This document shows positions 23,171 to 35,599 of a DNA stretch of 64,000 nt, in pieces. The DNA is taken from assembly GCA_028023455.1 (NCBI GenBank), contig JAQFVV010006849.1:62001-126000 (forward strand), given 5' to 3'. The notes below the pieces were generated by a model. That model was not told the DNA's origin. It worked only from the letters and a program-made list of their open reading frames with translations, and searched no databases. Both the position numbers and the translations under genes were made by a program. Source of the stretch: Epiperipatus broadwayi (lineage: Eukaryota; Onychophora; Udeonychophora; Euonychophora; Peripatidae). How positions within the stretch are numbered: the first letter of the stretch is position 1; each line of letters opens with the position of its first letter.

Positions 23171-24157
23171 TTAAGGAAATTGAATCAAGATTTTGAGGCT
23201 AATATAACTACTAAAATGACTATTTACATGATTCTCAGAGTCTTCTTTATCTATGCCTTTGTAATCACATAAAAAGCAATTAAATACATTATTATACTTG
23301 TACAATTCTTTTATACTATTTCTTTCCTGCTCGAATAATTGTGTCTCTGCTACAGTCATGCATTTATACCGCATATATTGAAAAGTTCTTTCTCTTATAC
23401 TGTCATCTTTAAATCCATTTAAATAGCATTTATCTGAAATTGCCAATTTACATAAATTGTGATTGAAATGCTTTTCTCCTGCATGAACTTTTTCATGTGA
23501 TTTTAAGTTACTTTTCCAAGAAGTCTTGAATTCACACAAAGTGCAACAAAAAGGTTTTGGTTCTATATGAATGTTTTCATGCCTTTTTATATTACTTTTA
23601 TTATAAGATTTGTATTCACACAAAGTACAAGAAAAACGCTTTTCTCCTGAATGAATTTTTTCATGTATGTTTAAATCATTTTTCCTACAAGTCTTATACT
23701 TACATAATGTGCAACAAAAAGATTTATCTTTTGTATGAGTTTTGCCATGTCTTTTTAAATATTCTTTTCTAGAAGTCTTGAATTCACACAAAGTGCAGCA
23801 AAATGACTTTTCTCCAAAGTGAATTGCTTCATGTCTTTTTAAGGCCTTTTTATAAAAAGTTTTATATTCACATATAATACAACAAAATGACTTTTCTCCT
23901 GTATGAATTATTTCATGTGTTTTCAAACATCTTTTATCATAAGTTTTGTAGTTGCACCAAGTACAATAGAATAAATTTTCTCCTGTATGAATTCTTTCGT
24001 GTTTTTTTAAACTCCTTTTGTAAGAAGTCTTATATTCACACCAAGTGCAACAAAATGGTTTTCCTCTTCTGTGAAAGTTTTTATGTGTTTTTAAATTACT
24101 TTTATGATAAGCCTTATATTCACATAAATTACAGGAAAAAAGATTTTTCATCTCCAT
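23171..24157 (-). CDS. C2H2 zinc-finger protein, 328 aa, 5'-damaged (copy II)
   Basis: The frame encodes nine complete C-x2-C-x12-H-x3-H fingers spaced 28 residues apart: eight from residue 7 to about 230, and one near the C-terminus. Between the eighth and the last are two degenerate fingers that have lost Cys or His. The end (HFSSYISLKILIQFP) is shared with the copies at 19383 and 52576. Fingers use CxxCxY-K-T/S and TGEK-like linkers, so nucleic-acid binding in the nucleus is the likely role. The first Met is probably not ancestral. MEMKN reads a shifted frame of the usual HGDEK linker, and decayed fingers continue upstream to about 24450, so a frameshift has removed the N-terminal part. 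It may be expressed as a shorter protein or be a young pseudogene. No effector domain (KRAB, ZAD or BTB) is seen. Confidence 0.7.
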   Translation of the reverse strand: MEMKNLFSCNLCEYKAYHKSNLKTHKNFHRRGKPFCCTWCEYKTSYKRSLKKHERIHTGENLFYCTWCNYKTYDKRCLKTHEIIHTGEKSFCCIICEYKTFYKKALKRHEAIHFGEKSFCCTLCEFKTSRKEYLKRHGKTHTKDKSFCCTLCKYKTCRKNDLNIHEKIHSGEKRFSCTLCEYKSYNKSNIKRHENIHIEPKPFCCTLCEFKTSWKSNLKSHEKVHAGEKHFNHNLCKLAISDKCYLNGFKDDSIRERTFQYMRYKCMTVAETQLFEQERNSIKELYKYNNVFNCFLCDYKGIDKEDSENHVNSHFSSYISLKILIQFP

Positions 24158-24450
24158 GAACTATTTGACTTCCATTCAGATATAGTATACAAAAACACTT
24201 TTCTCAGTATAGCTTTTTTCATTTAGCTTTAAATAACATTTTATACAAATACTATATTCACATGAAGTGCAAAAACAAAATTATTTCCACATATTATATT
24301 AAGATTTTTAAAACAATTTTTGTTACAAATCTTGTATTCATACAAAGTGCAACAAAATTTTTCCATCCACATTTAAAATACTTTTCATATTTTATGAAAC
24401 AACAAATGATTTTTTTTTCCATATGGTTTTTTATAATTATTTTAAAAGCA
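24158..24450 (-). pseudogene. Decayed N-terminal fingers of the copy II gene
   Basis: The minus strand still shows finger relics in mixed frames, such as FCTSCEYS near 24250 and a CCTLYEYKI block near 24340, at 28-codon-like spacing. They are separated from the open frame at 23171-24157 by a frame change at the HGDEK linker. Confidence 0.55.
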
Positions 24451-25819
24451 AATTTATCTCATGTTCCAAATAATCTTGGTATTAGTAAACATAAACAAAA
24501 TTTTTCTTAAAAAGCAGTTAGTATTTTTCAAGTATCAGTGATATTCATTGTATATTTTGAGTCTTTTTTAGCATTTATTTTTTGATATCTTTCCCTGTAA
24601 ATGATTTATTAAATTTAAATTTTATCTCTAAAACTGAAATACTAGAAACAATGGAAAACTGCAACTATGATTTTTAAATATTATTGTTTAGTTACATTAG
24701 TCCCTAGAAACCATGAGTTGCTATAATACAAATAATCTTAAAAATCTTAATAATTTAACACATGTGAATTGTTTTGCCATAAAGAAGCAGTATAAACAAA
24801 CAAACTAAAGTGGGCCCATCATGTTTGCAATTTTTACCAAAATTTTTAAATATGAAATATACTTTAACTAACACTACTGCATTAAAGAATGTAATTAATG
24901 GTTAATACACTTATAAGTATAAATCTTAGAAGAGCTTATAATTTATTGCATAAACAGTTTAAAATAGAAACATTTAATATTATTAATGAAGTTATTTCAT
25001 TTGTCAATAAGATAATCTACTCTATTTAAGAATACTTCATAACGAAATTGATGTATAGCAACTTGCCCTTATACTAAACTAATTACGCATGTAAACATCA
25101 GTGTATATATATTTTATATCTTTGTTATAAACATCATCAATGGCATGAGTAGCTTCATCAGGATATCAGTAATTACCTAGACAATCATCAACTTATATAT
25201 ATATATTTTATATTTTTTTAATAGAAATGATCTGAAACATCAATATCCTTATTGTATAATAGTATAGTCGTCAAGATGGTCATTTATTATTTGAATTTTC
25301 CTGACTGACAACAATAAATGTAATTACATTACAATCACAATTTCACTTTAACCTAGAATTATTATAAAAAGATACTTTTGTTAGTATTTAGAATATCTTT
25401 CTTGCCATTAGGCTAAAAAATTTATAATTATAAACTTTTTTAAAAAAAACCCACTAAATTACATGATTTTCTCAATAATATAATCTCCATGATTACATTG
25501 TGTCTTGGCATAAACCACGTTGAAAATAGAAATGTTCTTTTTTGAAAATGTGGTAACTTGAGTAGAAACCTACACAAAATAAAATATATATATTGCATAT
25601 TAAAATATTATATTACAAACATACACAAAAAAGAATTAAAAACATTAAAGTTATATCAATTATATAAAGTAGAATACTATATACATAAAAACATCATAAC
25701 CAATGTTACATAAAATAGCTCATAACAAAACATAGCACTAAGACAAAAAATACTGACTTAAAGATGCTTTCAAGTACAATGTACATTAATCTTGCAAATT
25801 TCAGTAAAGGTAACAAAAA

Positions 25820-26320
25820 CTACGCTATTGATTCCAAGTGGAACTTCTCCCAAGAAAAGATCATGTGTGTGTTAATTTGTCAAAAAACTTAATTCAGAAT
25901 GCTTCCTAATAAAGATTTTGCGAAAACAAGGAATGGAAATATATTTCTTACCATAATGGTCCTTTTATACTCTATTTCTAATAGCCAAAATATGGGAAAT
26001 TTTATTCTAAATAGGTGCCCCAAAAGCATGAAATTAAAGTTTTCACATGTGCACCTCAAGTAAGAGCAGGCAAATTTCTCATAAAAGTATAAAACAAACA
26101 TGCTTTTGGTTCCAAGGAGACCCTCCCCCCCCATCAATCATGTCTGCTAATTTGTGAAGAAACCTAATTCTGAATGCTTCTTTAAAAAAGCTTTATCTGA
26201 GAGGAGCATTGAATGAAAATATCTTTTTTACCACAATGACCCTTTTACTTTCTCATATCTCTAATGACCAAAATATGCAAAAAATTCATTCTAAATAGAT
26301 GCCAAAATACAATGTTCTCA
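25820..26320. repeat. Two-unit tandem repeat of about 270 bp
   Basis: The blocks aattcagaatgcttcctaa (25891) and aattctgaatgcttctttaa (26167) are followed in both units by ttaccataatg-ccttttat or ttaccacaatgacccttttac, then ccaaaatatg, then attctaaatag-tgcc. No coding signal is seen. Confidence 0.6.
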
Positions 26321-26659
26321 TTACAATAGATTAGGAACTAACAAACTTTCATAGTCACAAGGATAATAATTACATTGCTTCTTATAAATAATAGAATATT
26401 ATTATAAAAAGATAAGTTAAATATGAAAAAAGAAGGTAATCTTCACTAATCTTGCAAGTATATTTAATTATCACTGTAATAAAAGTCATTTAAGAATTTA
26501 AAAGAATAAATAGATTATGAGAAATCAGGGGAAAATATAGGAAGTATTCTACTATATTCAGAACATTTGGCTCCCAGTCTTAATGTGATTACTGAAATTT
26601 GCCATTTCTATAGCAGCATACCAATTGTAATTACAATTTTAACATATGTATATATATTC

Positions 26660-26975
26660 GGTGTGCTCCAGTTAAAAGATGACTAGTTCTCTGACAAGCT
26701 ACCTGCAATCCATCTCTGAATCAATGCATGTTATGTAGTGGCATACTTTAGTTGTCCACTACAAAAATTTTAAAGTGCTACGTTTCTGGTCATGATTTAT
26801 AGAATAAAATTTGCATGTTTCGTCTTTTTGTACATCGCTATCCAAAATAATGCAAACCACTTGAAAATATGCTTGCGACTCATGACTTCACTGCCATATA
26901 TAGTTCAAATCATTTCAAACATTTCAACAGTACTTTTGCCCAATTAAAAAAAAATTTAATGTTAATGCATTGTTC
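26660..26975. mobile_element. Family 4 inverted-repeat element, left part
   Basis: The sequence from gatgactagttctct through ctgaatcaatgcatgttatgtag matches the left arm of the element at 42280-42790, and later blocks match its interior. The right arm is missing, because a family 2 element begins close by at 26992. Confidence 0.5.
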
Positions 26976-26979
26976 CTAC

Positions 26980-27285
26980 ATGGATTAAAATATTAAACAG
27001 GCAAAACTCTCCATATAGTAGTGCCACCCTGTGCCAACTAGAGTAATCAATCTAGATGCAGTGCTCTCAGTTCCAAGGCTACTTACTGGCGAAGGCCACA
27101 AGCCAGAAACTAGTCTGAAGATATTGGATGAGTAGGTGCTAGATGGGGATTTCATGCACAAGCCTTCTGGCATCCATTGATTACTCTGGTTGGCACAGGG
27201 TGGCACTAATGTATGGAGAGTTTTGCATGTTTAATAACAGTTATGTGCTAGCATAAGAGATAGAGATCATGTGATGGATTAAAAT
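26980..27285 (+). mobile_element. Family 2 foldback element, 12-bp target duplication
   Basis: ATGGATTAAAAT is repeated at 26980-26991 and 27274-27285. The left arm is short and ends near 27050, where it joins the right arm directly. The right arm keeps a hammerhead-like fold at about 27070-27130, with core CTGGCGA (one invariant A changed to G), stem II GGC/GCC, GAAAC and GTC. The 3' end is the gatcatgtgatg tail. Confidence 0.75.
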
Positions 27286-27599
27286 CCAAAACACACATCT
27301 CATGTTGCTAACATCTTAAAATCTTGTGGTAAATAATTGAACAATATTACTAGAGCTTATACTGCAGTACCTGGGAGAGAGAACCAGCTATAAATTACCT
27401 TTTAATTCCAGACATATTATATAAATAAATATATGGTCCACATATTATCACAGTATATACAGTAAGTATACATACCTTAGGCAGAATTTTATTAAAAATT
27501 ATATAATTAATATTATTAGTAATTATATAATTAAGATGTCAATAAAATGAATTAACAATATATATAATTAATAATTTTAAATAAAAGTATAGTATATAT

Positions 27600-27830
27600 A
27601 CTTAAGCTAGATGTAATTAGAGGGGATTTGAACTCAGACTTTCAAACTCCCTGTTGTTATTCACTCTATCTTATAAAACCAATACACATGATCACATACA
27701 TGTGAAAAAAATAAATAATCTATATATGTATTTTATATTGAATCAGTACTCATCAGTTGATCTAAATGATCTCCCACACACATATATATAATCAGTGCTT
27801 GGTTTATATTAAGATTTTAAATTTAATAAA
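27600..27830 (-). mobile_element. Family 1 element, diverged copy (E)
   Basis: On the minus strand the order is the atcttaatataaacc block, the gtgtgggagat block, a decayed hammerhead (CTGATGA at 27750-27756, with AAAA for GAAA), and a tRNA-like end. The tRNA-like end has a good B-box-like GTTCAAATCC (27624-27633) and an A-box-like ataagatagagt (about 27663-27676). This copy shows best that the 3' part of family 1 is tRNA-related. Confidence 0.6.
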
Positions 27831-28364
27831 TAATGTATCTTTTTTTAAAGAATAAAATGAGGCTATTGTATGAAAGGTGCATTTGGTCTAAAATATTCAG
27901 GTGAATGAACTTTTGGTCAAAACCTTTTTCCTATGAATACAGCAAGAAGTTTAGGAATATGGATAGAATAACCCTAGATATAAAATAATTCAGTATTATT
28001 ATCTACTGTCTATTGGCAGTTCAACCTTAGATGGGACAACTGGAGTAGAATAAATTTGTTACTGAATATTGAAGATTGCAAGCACATATTTCTGTTAGTT
28101 TGGACACAAAAAAGACTTCCTGGAAAGAATTTTAAGATTAACTTGGGAATATATGCTATTGTTTCATAAAAATTATTTTAAAGATACTTTCACTGGAAAA
28201 ATAAAGCCCAAGATAAAAATCAATGGAGAAGCATAATTTTACAATGTTTGAAAATTATAAACTTTATGCAGAAGAGATTAGAAGAAAGCATCTCAATATT
28301 AATTTTGTTATGATTATATCTTTTTCTCAGTTAGTCATTGATTTGATGATAGTCAATACAACAT

Positions 28365-28860
28365 ACACAATATATCTCAATGAAAAGATGACTGGTTCTC
28401 TCTCCAAACTACTAGTCATGTCATCTGTGACTTAACATAGAATATTGTAATCTAGTTTAGCTATTAATCACGAAACAACCTACAGTATGAAATGTAAATG
28501 TTTTTGTAATTTTTTACCATGTTGGGACAATGTGCAAACATTAAATTTTGTTTTTAAATTGATCATAGCTTCTATGAAAACACTTAAAATAATTCAAACT
28601 GTATAAGCAGCGAAGCCATAACTTGCAAGAATGTTTTTAAGTGATCTCCATGCTTTCATGATGACAATCCACAAAAATATGAAATACGGTCACATTTCAT
28701 GTTTTCATGACCCAGACATAATAGTGCCTTAAAATTTTTGTAGTAAATAGCAAACTTATGTTGTCATATAATACATGAATTGTTCCAGAGATGGCACTGC
28801 AGGCAGCTTGATGAGAAAAGTGGGATTCTTTATTCATAAATTGTAGTACTAATACACAAA
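28365..28860. mobile_element. Family 4 inverted-repeat element
   Basis: The left arm (aaaagatgactggttctctctccaaact) faces a right arm near 28775-28830 (gttccagagatggcactgcaggcagcttgatgagaaaag). The same arms flank the element at 42280-42790. The interior is non-coding. It could be a MITE-like DNA element or a foldback retroelement; no target duplication was clear. Confidence 0.5.
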
Positions 28861-29261
28861 TTTGTTGTGAATTTTGATTAAGAGAGACTAAATAATAAAG
28901 TGGCAATAAACAAAGGAATTAGAGATGTTCATTTTCATCCAAATTCCTTATATATATTCAGAGAATGTTGAACCATGTTATTGGAAAGTGCAAAAGAGAC
29001 ATTCATATATTAATGGGCATAGAATCAATATTATACAAATTGCAGATAATTAATTTATCATGTATTTTAAAAAAGTATATAAAAGAAAAATAAATTTTTA
29101 ATTAAATAATATAAAATAATAATAATGGCAAAACATCAATGCTGTTAATGTAAAATTAATTAGGTTCAGGATAGATATGTAAAGACAGCTTGCAGGAAAA
29201 AAAATACAGTTGTGTGAAAGAGATGACTTTGATTTCCAAGACATATTCTTATCTTTCCCAT

Positions 29262-29340
29262 TTAGTTTATTAAATTTTTATGGATCAGAAACACAGACTT
29301 TGAAAAAAGAAAATAGCTTAACTGGAAGTATTTGTAATGT
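29262..29340 (+). mobile_element. RTE-like LINE fragment
   Basis: The translation has LLNFYGSETQTLKKENSLTG, matching the YGSETWTLNRRA block of the copy at 12785. Only this short piece is recognisable. Confidence 0.45.
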
Positions 29341-29859
29341 GGTACTATTATCACATAGAAAAGATAACATAGAGATATTATATTCTGTAAGAATGCAAAA
29401 ATGAGCATTGTGACAGCTATCAAGAAGACTTTTGCTTTATAGCCAGTATTGTTTTTGAACACAGAATACAAAGTAGAAAAAAGAAAAGAAGACCTGATCT
29501 GCTTTCAATTCTTGCTTTTTTCCTTCTTTCTTTGCATTACTTTTCTAGACACCATTGATTGAACTGACAGAACACCATTTTAAGTTCTGCAGGCATTTTT
29601 ATCCACTTTTCTTATTTGCATAAGATTAGACTTTGCTAATATGCAAATTGCAGTAAACCAATATTCTGCAGATCATTATTATTTCTGGAGTGCTTTAACT
29701 GTCTATAGTGACTAGTCGGCACACACACACATATATTTCACTTTACTGATAAAGATATATATATATATTCAGTCAGATTACAACACACTGCCACATTTTA
29801 ATTGTATAATAAAACCTTGTAATTAATTTATCTGGTAAAATGTGACAGCAAGTAGATTG

Positions 29860-30240
29860 ACGTTACCCTAATCTACATACATTGACTTAAAGCAACTTCA
29901 TTCTAATGACCTCAAATGAAATGTAGACTGATTTATGTAAGTTTAAATCAACTCTACGTTTGCAAATAATAATATATTAATACTATATTTTATGTAAATT
30001 TTAAGGTGTGATTTACATAAAACATAATTATACTTTTTATTACCATTTCTTAAAATCAAGAAATTTTTTCATCTAATTATTCCATTCAATATTTGTTAAT
30101 AACAAATTATGTTTGTTACGATTGATAACTTCGATTGAATTTCTTTTTATACGACGGAATTATTTCTATACTTTGAACCAAAAAATTGAAAGAGGATAAA
30201 CTAACGTTTGTTTATAATCAGTAATAATATTAGACTATAT
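29860..30240. repeat. Dispersed repeat, copy 1 of 3
   Basis: Similar ordered blocks (acttaaagcaact, tcaaatga, then ttgtaaat-like and ttaccattt-ttaaaatc) occur at 39630-39830 and 60700-61060. The function is unknown and no coding frame is seen. Confidence 0.4.
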
Positions 30241-30595
30241 AGTACTTAAAGCATTTCCGTTTCGCCCGTTCTTATAACAATGCAAAAGAGGGATCGAATA
30301 CTTTACTTCTTTTAAAATTAAAAATAATTAAGTAATTACTAATTTTCCATTTTAAAGCGCTTCACGGAAATGCGAATAAGGTTTTCGCCAAGTAACTGAA
30401 AACTATATATTGAATAGAACAAATGAAAATATACATCGAAAAAACAATATAAATAGCAAAATCTCACTTGAATATTGAAACGATTTGGTTATCAAGTAAA
30501 AAAATTGAAATCAACGATAAAATATAATTTACTAATTTTGATATAAAGGATTAGCGGATCACCATTACAATCTTAATATGGAATAAAGCGATGTG

Positions 30596-30660
30596 ATGTG
30601 ATGTATTATGGCTTCTCCCTAAACGAAGTCAAGAATATCTCAGCAATTATGCCCAGATAA
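30596..30660 (-). mobile_element. LINE family A, extreme 3' end with tandem tail
   Basis: The minus strand reads the common 3' tail (tctgggcataattgctgaga, then aggagaagcc in altered form) followed by catcacatcacatc. A short tandem tail like this is expected at the 3' terminus of some LINEs. The truncation is severe. Confidence 0.6.
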
Positions 30661-33050
30661 ACCTGTATTATCCTGACATCTTTTGGCTATTTATGGCATT
30701 ATATACTCAAGATTTCTGTATAAAATTGAATGTTTATACTATATTAAATTTGTAAAATCTTTTAAGAATTAATAAAACATAAATAATTAGTGTAACAATT
30801 AAATTTTAATATTAAATGAATATTTTGTAAATTTTAGTACTGATTGTAAAAAGATTAAATTTTAAAATAAAAATCTATTAATAATTTTGATACATTTTAT
30901 GGCACCCAGAACATTTTTATCAAATCTTTCAATTATTTACTTTTCTCCGGAATGTTATTATATTTTACTTTTTAAGGTTATCTACTTAAAGCCAATTTCT
31001 TTCTATTTCCAATTCTCGCATATTATGTATTATCTTAATACTGTTAAACTGCTCATTGCTATATATGATATCAAAGACAAAATAACTTAAAATTTTCATG
31101 AATAGTTGATGGAAAGGCAGAAATCTCCTTTACAACCTTGGACAAATACTGAAGAAAGCAATTCTTACTAGCTTTCTATTGTCATATGGTGGGGGCTTGA
31201 TAAGTTTTCCAACCAAAAGGTCTGTCTACCCCTGAATTGATTGATACTCATCTACTGACCAATATTGAATGGTTAGATAAATTGGAAGTTATGATTACAG
31301 CTGTTTAGGAGAAAAATCTTAAGTCTCATGAAAATAAAATTCCACTTTGCTGAAATTTTAAAACAATGTTATGGACATAATAGACAGGAATATTAACAAT
31401 GTTCCACAACATTCTTTTTAATGCTCCCAATATTGCCATTTTAGAAGCATACAATATAATTATAATTATTGGAATGTGCAATGGCTTGTGATGATATGGA
31501 AAACAGTGGCAAAATGTAACAGATGATAGTCAAATATTGAATTCATGGATCTGCTTCTAATAAAAGAATTTAGCATACTGACATCTGCACAAAATGTTTT
31601 ATACTTTTGTTACTTTTAACCAGAAGTTCAGTTCAATTCTTTTTTTATTGATAAAAGAGTAATCGTTTACTATGTGTTATTTTCAATACAACCATCATTT
31701 CCCCATTCTTTCATATTATATTTTTCAATCTGTGTCATAGACACTCAAATCTTTTATTCTTTTTCCCAAGTCTTCAATCCATATAAAATTACATGCAAAT
31801 GTAATGAATATTAATATTTTATTTGTGACACTGTTGAATTCCTGGGATAACATCTTTATTTTGATATGCCAATGGATTGATGTTGGTGTAAAAGAGCCAT
31901 ATCAATATTCTTTGCCATTGACTATGGAGATTCATTTATCTATTATACTATCTAAATTTCTTCCTATTAATACCTTAGGACTGATTTACAAATATTCCTA
32001 CTATTTTATTCTGTGTACTAATGAAATGGGGAGGGTCAAGTAGAAGTGTATTCTCTCCACTTCCTGTTTTACAGAATCATACTTTAAGTATTGTATCTGG
32101 TAAAAGATTATTAAATATAGTGAAAATGTATTTCTAAATATGACATTATTTCAATAAATCAACTTTATCTAAGTAGAATTGTATTAGAAACATACAATGG
32201 CTTTATTATGATGTATTATATTTGTTAGCTATAATAATTATGAACAACTGAATGCATGATAACCCTCATAATCAAAGATAAAAAATATATCTTAAACTGT
32301 TGTTTATTTGATATAACAGCACTTCATTTAGGTTTGGCTACATTACTATTACTTATTTCTAGTTTTAAAAGAGATGAAGAATTTAATTGTAACAGAAATT
32401 AATATAATTTTTTTTATTATTATTAATGTTGTGGTTTAAATATTACCCACATAAATTCATGTAGTTTTATTGCTTTTCATGCACCATTTTTATTGTCAAG
32501 AAGTATTTTGCTTAACTTGAAATTACAGACTATTTCTGTATTGTTTATAAATAAATATTTAGCCATATTATTTTTACTTTTAATTTACATGTCAACAGAA
32601 TAAATAACCTATTCTTATTACAATGTAGTTTATAACATCGTAATTTTCATCATCATTTTTATCATTAAACAACTTTGCAAATATAGTAACTTGTTTCCAT
32701 CATTATCTATCCAGTTATTACTATTAAATGCTTTTTCTCTCCATCTATTTACACTGAGCAGATTTAGTTGCATTTATGTTCCAGTGAGACATATGAATTA
32801 GATCAATACTTGTTAGCATTCTATTAAGCTACACTTCACTAATTACTTTTAAAAAAATTGAAACACTGCTATCTCTATTTTTATTGAAACTAAACTTGTA
32901 TGTATTATCCTAAAATATTTTCATTTAAATGCACTGGAAAAAGATGAATGAATAAATGAAATAAAAGAATTTGATGTAGTGATATGGAGAAACTATAGAT
33001 AAAAACAATTGTTATATAATGAGCTTTAATAGTTCTTAACAAGATTTTCT
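30661..33050. other. AT-rich non-coding stretch
   Basis: No gene or element recognised. The best open frames (30887-31090 and 31804-32043) lack any family motif, have low-complexity composition and no splice context that I can support. Confidence 0.35.
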
Positions 33051-33054
33051 GAAT

Positions 33055-33120
33055 ATCCCTATCCCCAGACCAGTTTTTAGCTTTTGGCTTTCCTCAGTGA
33101 GGCACTAGGATATTCAGACA
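33055..33120 (-). mobile_element. Family 2 hammerhead relic
   Basis: The minus strand has CTGAGGA, stem II AGC/GCT, then AAAA in place of GAAA, and a GTC triplet. Only the ribozyme-bearing part of the arm remains. Confidence 0.45.
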
Positions 33121-33890
33121 TTAGATTTAAAAATACCAGATCAAGTCCAGCATTTATCTAATAGTTAACTATTAAGTAAAAAATCTGAAGTTTTCAGACA
33201 TGGTATATGTCTTCAAATCCAGCTATCTAACTTAAATAGCCATAAGTCATGTGATATATGACTTGATTTCTTTGCAATAAAAACAATTCGATTAAAAACA
33301 GGGAGAACATTCTACAGTGGATTAATAATCAAGTAAGATAATTTGTTTCCATGTGTAATTAAATTATATCACTGCTGAGATGGGTATTAATTATTTATTG
33401 CAAATAAGATTCATTTGTGGCAGAATATCAGAAGTCTATTCAACATTAGACTATGGTTAATAGTATAATCTAATTATATTTGCTATAAATAAATCTTAAA
33501 CAGCTGTAACTAACATTTTGGCTAAGTTCATCCTTATTTCTCCAATGAAATCAATAGTATCATAGAAAAATTAAGGCATGACAAATCTCATTTTAAGATT
33601 GATTTAACTTGATGCTTTCAAAATAGCCATTAAGAATTTCATTTTCCATGATGTGCAGTTAGGATTACATATTTAGATACACATATATTAAATATACAAT
33701 CACTTTCTACACAAGACACAGAAATAAACAATAAACTATATACCTATCAAGCATATATTCATTTCCTAAGTAATATGCAATTAAGATTAGCACAAAATTA
33801 AATGCATATTAAGATTATCATTATTTCCTAAACAATGTGGGATTAGGATTAAAAAGTAAATGCAACACATATTAAGTATACATCTACTTT
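33121..33890. other. Non-coding AT-rich stretch
   Basis: Nothing recognised apart from short AT repeats and two blocks (about 33640 and 33840) with similar taggatta wording. Confidence 0.3.
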
Positions 33891-33894
33891 TACC

Positions 33895-34045
33895 AAAACA
33901 GGCAAAACTCTTTATACGTATTGCCACTCAGAGCAAACCAGAGTAATCAATGGATGTCAGAAAGTTTGTGCATAAAATCCCCATCTAGGGTCTAACAGTT
34001 ATAACCAAGCATGGGAGGTGGTGATCATGTGATGTATATTGGCTT
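33895..34045 (+). mobile_element. Family 2 element, internally deleted
   Basis: The outer end (aaaacaggcaaaactct, then gccactcagagcaaaccagagtaatcaatgg) and the 3' tail (ggtgatcatgtgatg) are both present. The ribozyme segment between them is absent. It is a solo, shortened copy. Confidence 0.6.
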
Positions 34046-34873
34046 ATGCACCTACTTCCTAAACAATGTATAATTAAGATTAAACAAGCTAAATATTCAC
34101 TAAGATTACAATTGTTTCCCATCTAACTTATTTTGGCACTGATGAAATATCTCTTCCAACAATTCTCAGTTGCTTGATTAGAATTTTACTCCATACTTCA
34201 GAACCAAGTCAAATAAATTTAAGGAATTCTCTTAAAATAGATACACTATTAAAGTATTATAAAAGGCCTTTTTATTAAGTAATTACTTATTACATAAATA
34301 AAAATGTAAATGGATTACCAATCAATTTTTTAAATGTAGATACCTTTTTTCTGTCTTTTTGTTTTCTAAAGTTAGCTTGACATTCTTGAATGATGATGTC
34401 TTTATTTTCCATTTTTTTTCTAAATCCACTACAATTGGATGGGATGGGGATGATTTCATAAATAAATCTTCTGCCTGTGGTTTAATAATGGCAGCAAACT
34501 ATTAAGTAGACAGATATTAGTCTGATCAGAGCTTTATTTTCAACAGTAAAGAACAGGTCTAGCAATGACAGATGTGTTTTGCTTTTAGCCCACTATTAAT
34601 AACATGTTGCCAATACTTTTGAAGGCTTTCATAATGTTAATCACTCAGGTATCATACTTCTCAACTTTCAGCCCTTTGGTAATTCTGGGCTTTAAAATGC
34701 CCTAAGGTTGATCAATTCATGTCATAATAAAGAATCAAATGAATTAATAACCTGAATTAACCAAATTGAATTAAATGCAATTGATCGAACTATATATACC
34801 ACTCTAATTAGTCAAAGCTGTTTTTCAATATGCATCATTTCTTTAATTAATTAACTATTTTTTCAACTTTCAG

Positions 34874-34942
34874 ATTCACCCTTTTGCATGGGACAAGTGT
34901 TCACACCTAAGCAAATGGCAGCTTTTGTAGCTATGCAACAAG
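34874..34942 (+). CDS. Possible internal exon, 69 nt, gene unknown
   Basis: A pyrimidine-rich tract ending in ttcaactttcag (to 34873) precedes the block, and a GT follows at 34943-34944. The phase-1 frame gives SPFCMGQVFTPKQMAAFVAM followed by QQ, with no stop and a balanced composition that stands out from the surrounding AT-rich shadow frames. The length is a multiple of three with equal phases at both ends. The donor (AAG|gttcaa) is weak. I do not recognise the protein. The Phe-Thr-Pro-x-Gln wording faintly recalls QLQ-type motifs, but that is not enough for a call. Confidence 0.4.
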
Positions 34943-35398
34943 GTTCAATTGAATTTTTTTTTTTTATTATAAATGATTTTTAAAATTTAAACAAGAGAAA
35001 AAACATACTTTTTATAGTATATACTTTATAAAATGTATCTTCTAAAAAAATGTACAAATTACATCTAAAATTTCTTTCAAATGAAATTTATTTTGCTTTT
35101 TTTTTTTCTGGTTAACTTTTTAATCAATTCTGGAAGCAAAAAATAAAAATAATAACAAAGATTAATTAATTTCATTGATTAATGCAGTCTGTTTCTATAT
35201 GTGTAAGTACAATTTGTACTAGTGAATGGTACAATATATGTGTGTGTTTTGAACATGTATATACAGTATGTATACACACTTCTGATACAACTTTATTTAA
35301 AATAATGTAATTAAGACAAAAATAAAATCAATTAACAAAAAATATATAATTACCAATTTAAAATTAATAAATTTAAATAATTCACATTTCTTTAAAAA

Positions 35399-35584
35399 GT
35401 GAATGGTGATTTCAGGGGGGAAACATTAGGTTCAAATAAATTAGTTGATCAAAATTCAAATACAAGCTTTTTACTGGTTAAACCCATAAGACAGAAACTT
35501 GTAAAGGGATGTGAAGAGAATAGCAATGGATATGAAATTAATCAGCACTGCAATCTAATGTCCACTGTTGACTCAATGAAGTAA
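35399..35584 (+). CDS. Possible terminal exon or short ORF, 61 aa, unknown
   Basis: An open frame beginning MNGDFRGETLGSNKLVDQ and ending STVDSMK-stop has mixed, polar composition unlike neighbouring shadow frames. A possible acceptor (gatttcag) lies inside it at 35408-35415. It is 460 bp downstream of the candidate exon at 34874-34942 on the same strand. However, direct splicing between that acceptor and that donor would change phase and hit a stop, so a link between them is unproven. Confidence 0.25.
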   Translation: MNGDFRGETLGSNKLVDQNSNTSFLLVKPIRQKLVKGCEENSNGYEINQHCNLMSTVDSMK

Positions 35585-35599
35585 TAAATGACAGAGAGG

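Noticed and set aside
23557-24159. Plus-strand open frames across the zinc-finger genes, rich in YEFFHVFLN-like repeats
   Set aside because: They are antisense shadows of the finger repeats; their periodicity is that of the 84-bp finger unit.
26985-27206. Minus-strand frame of 73 codons
   Set aside because: It lies wholly within the family 2 foldback element and reads its inverted arm; no protein homology.
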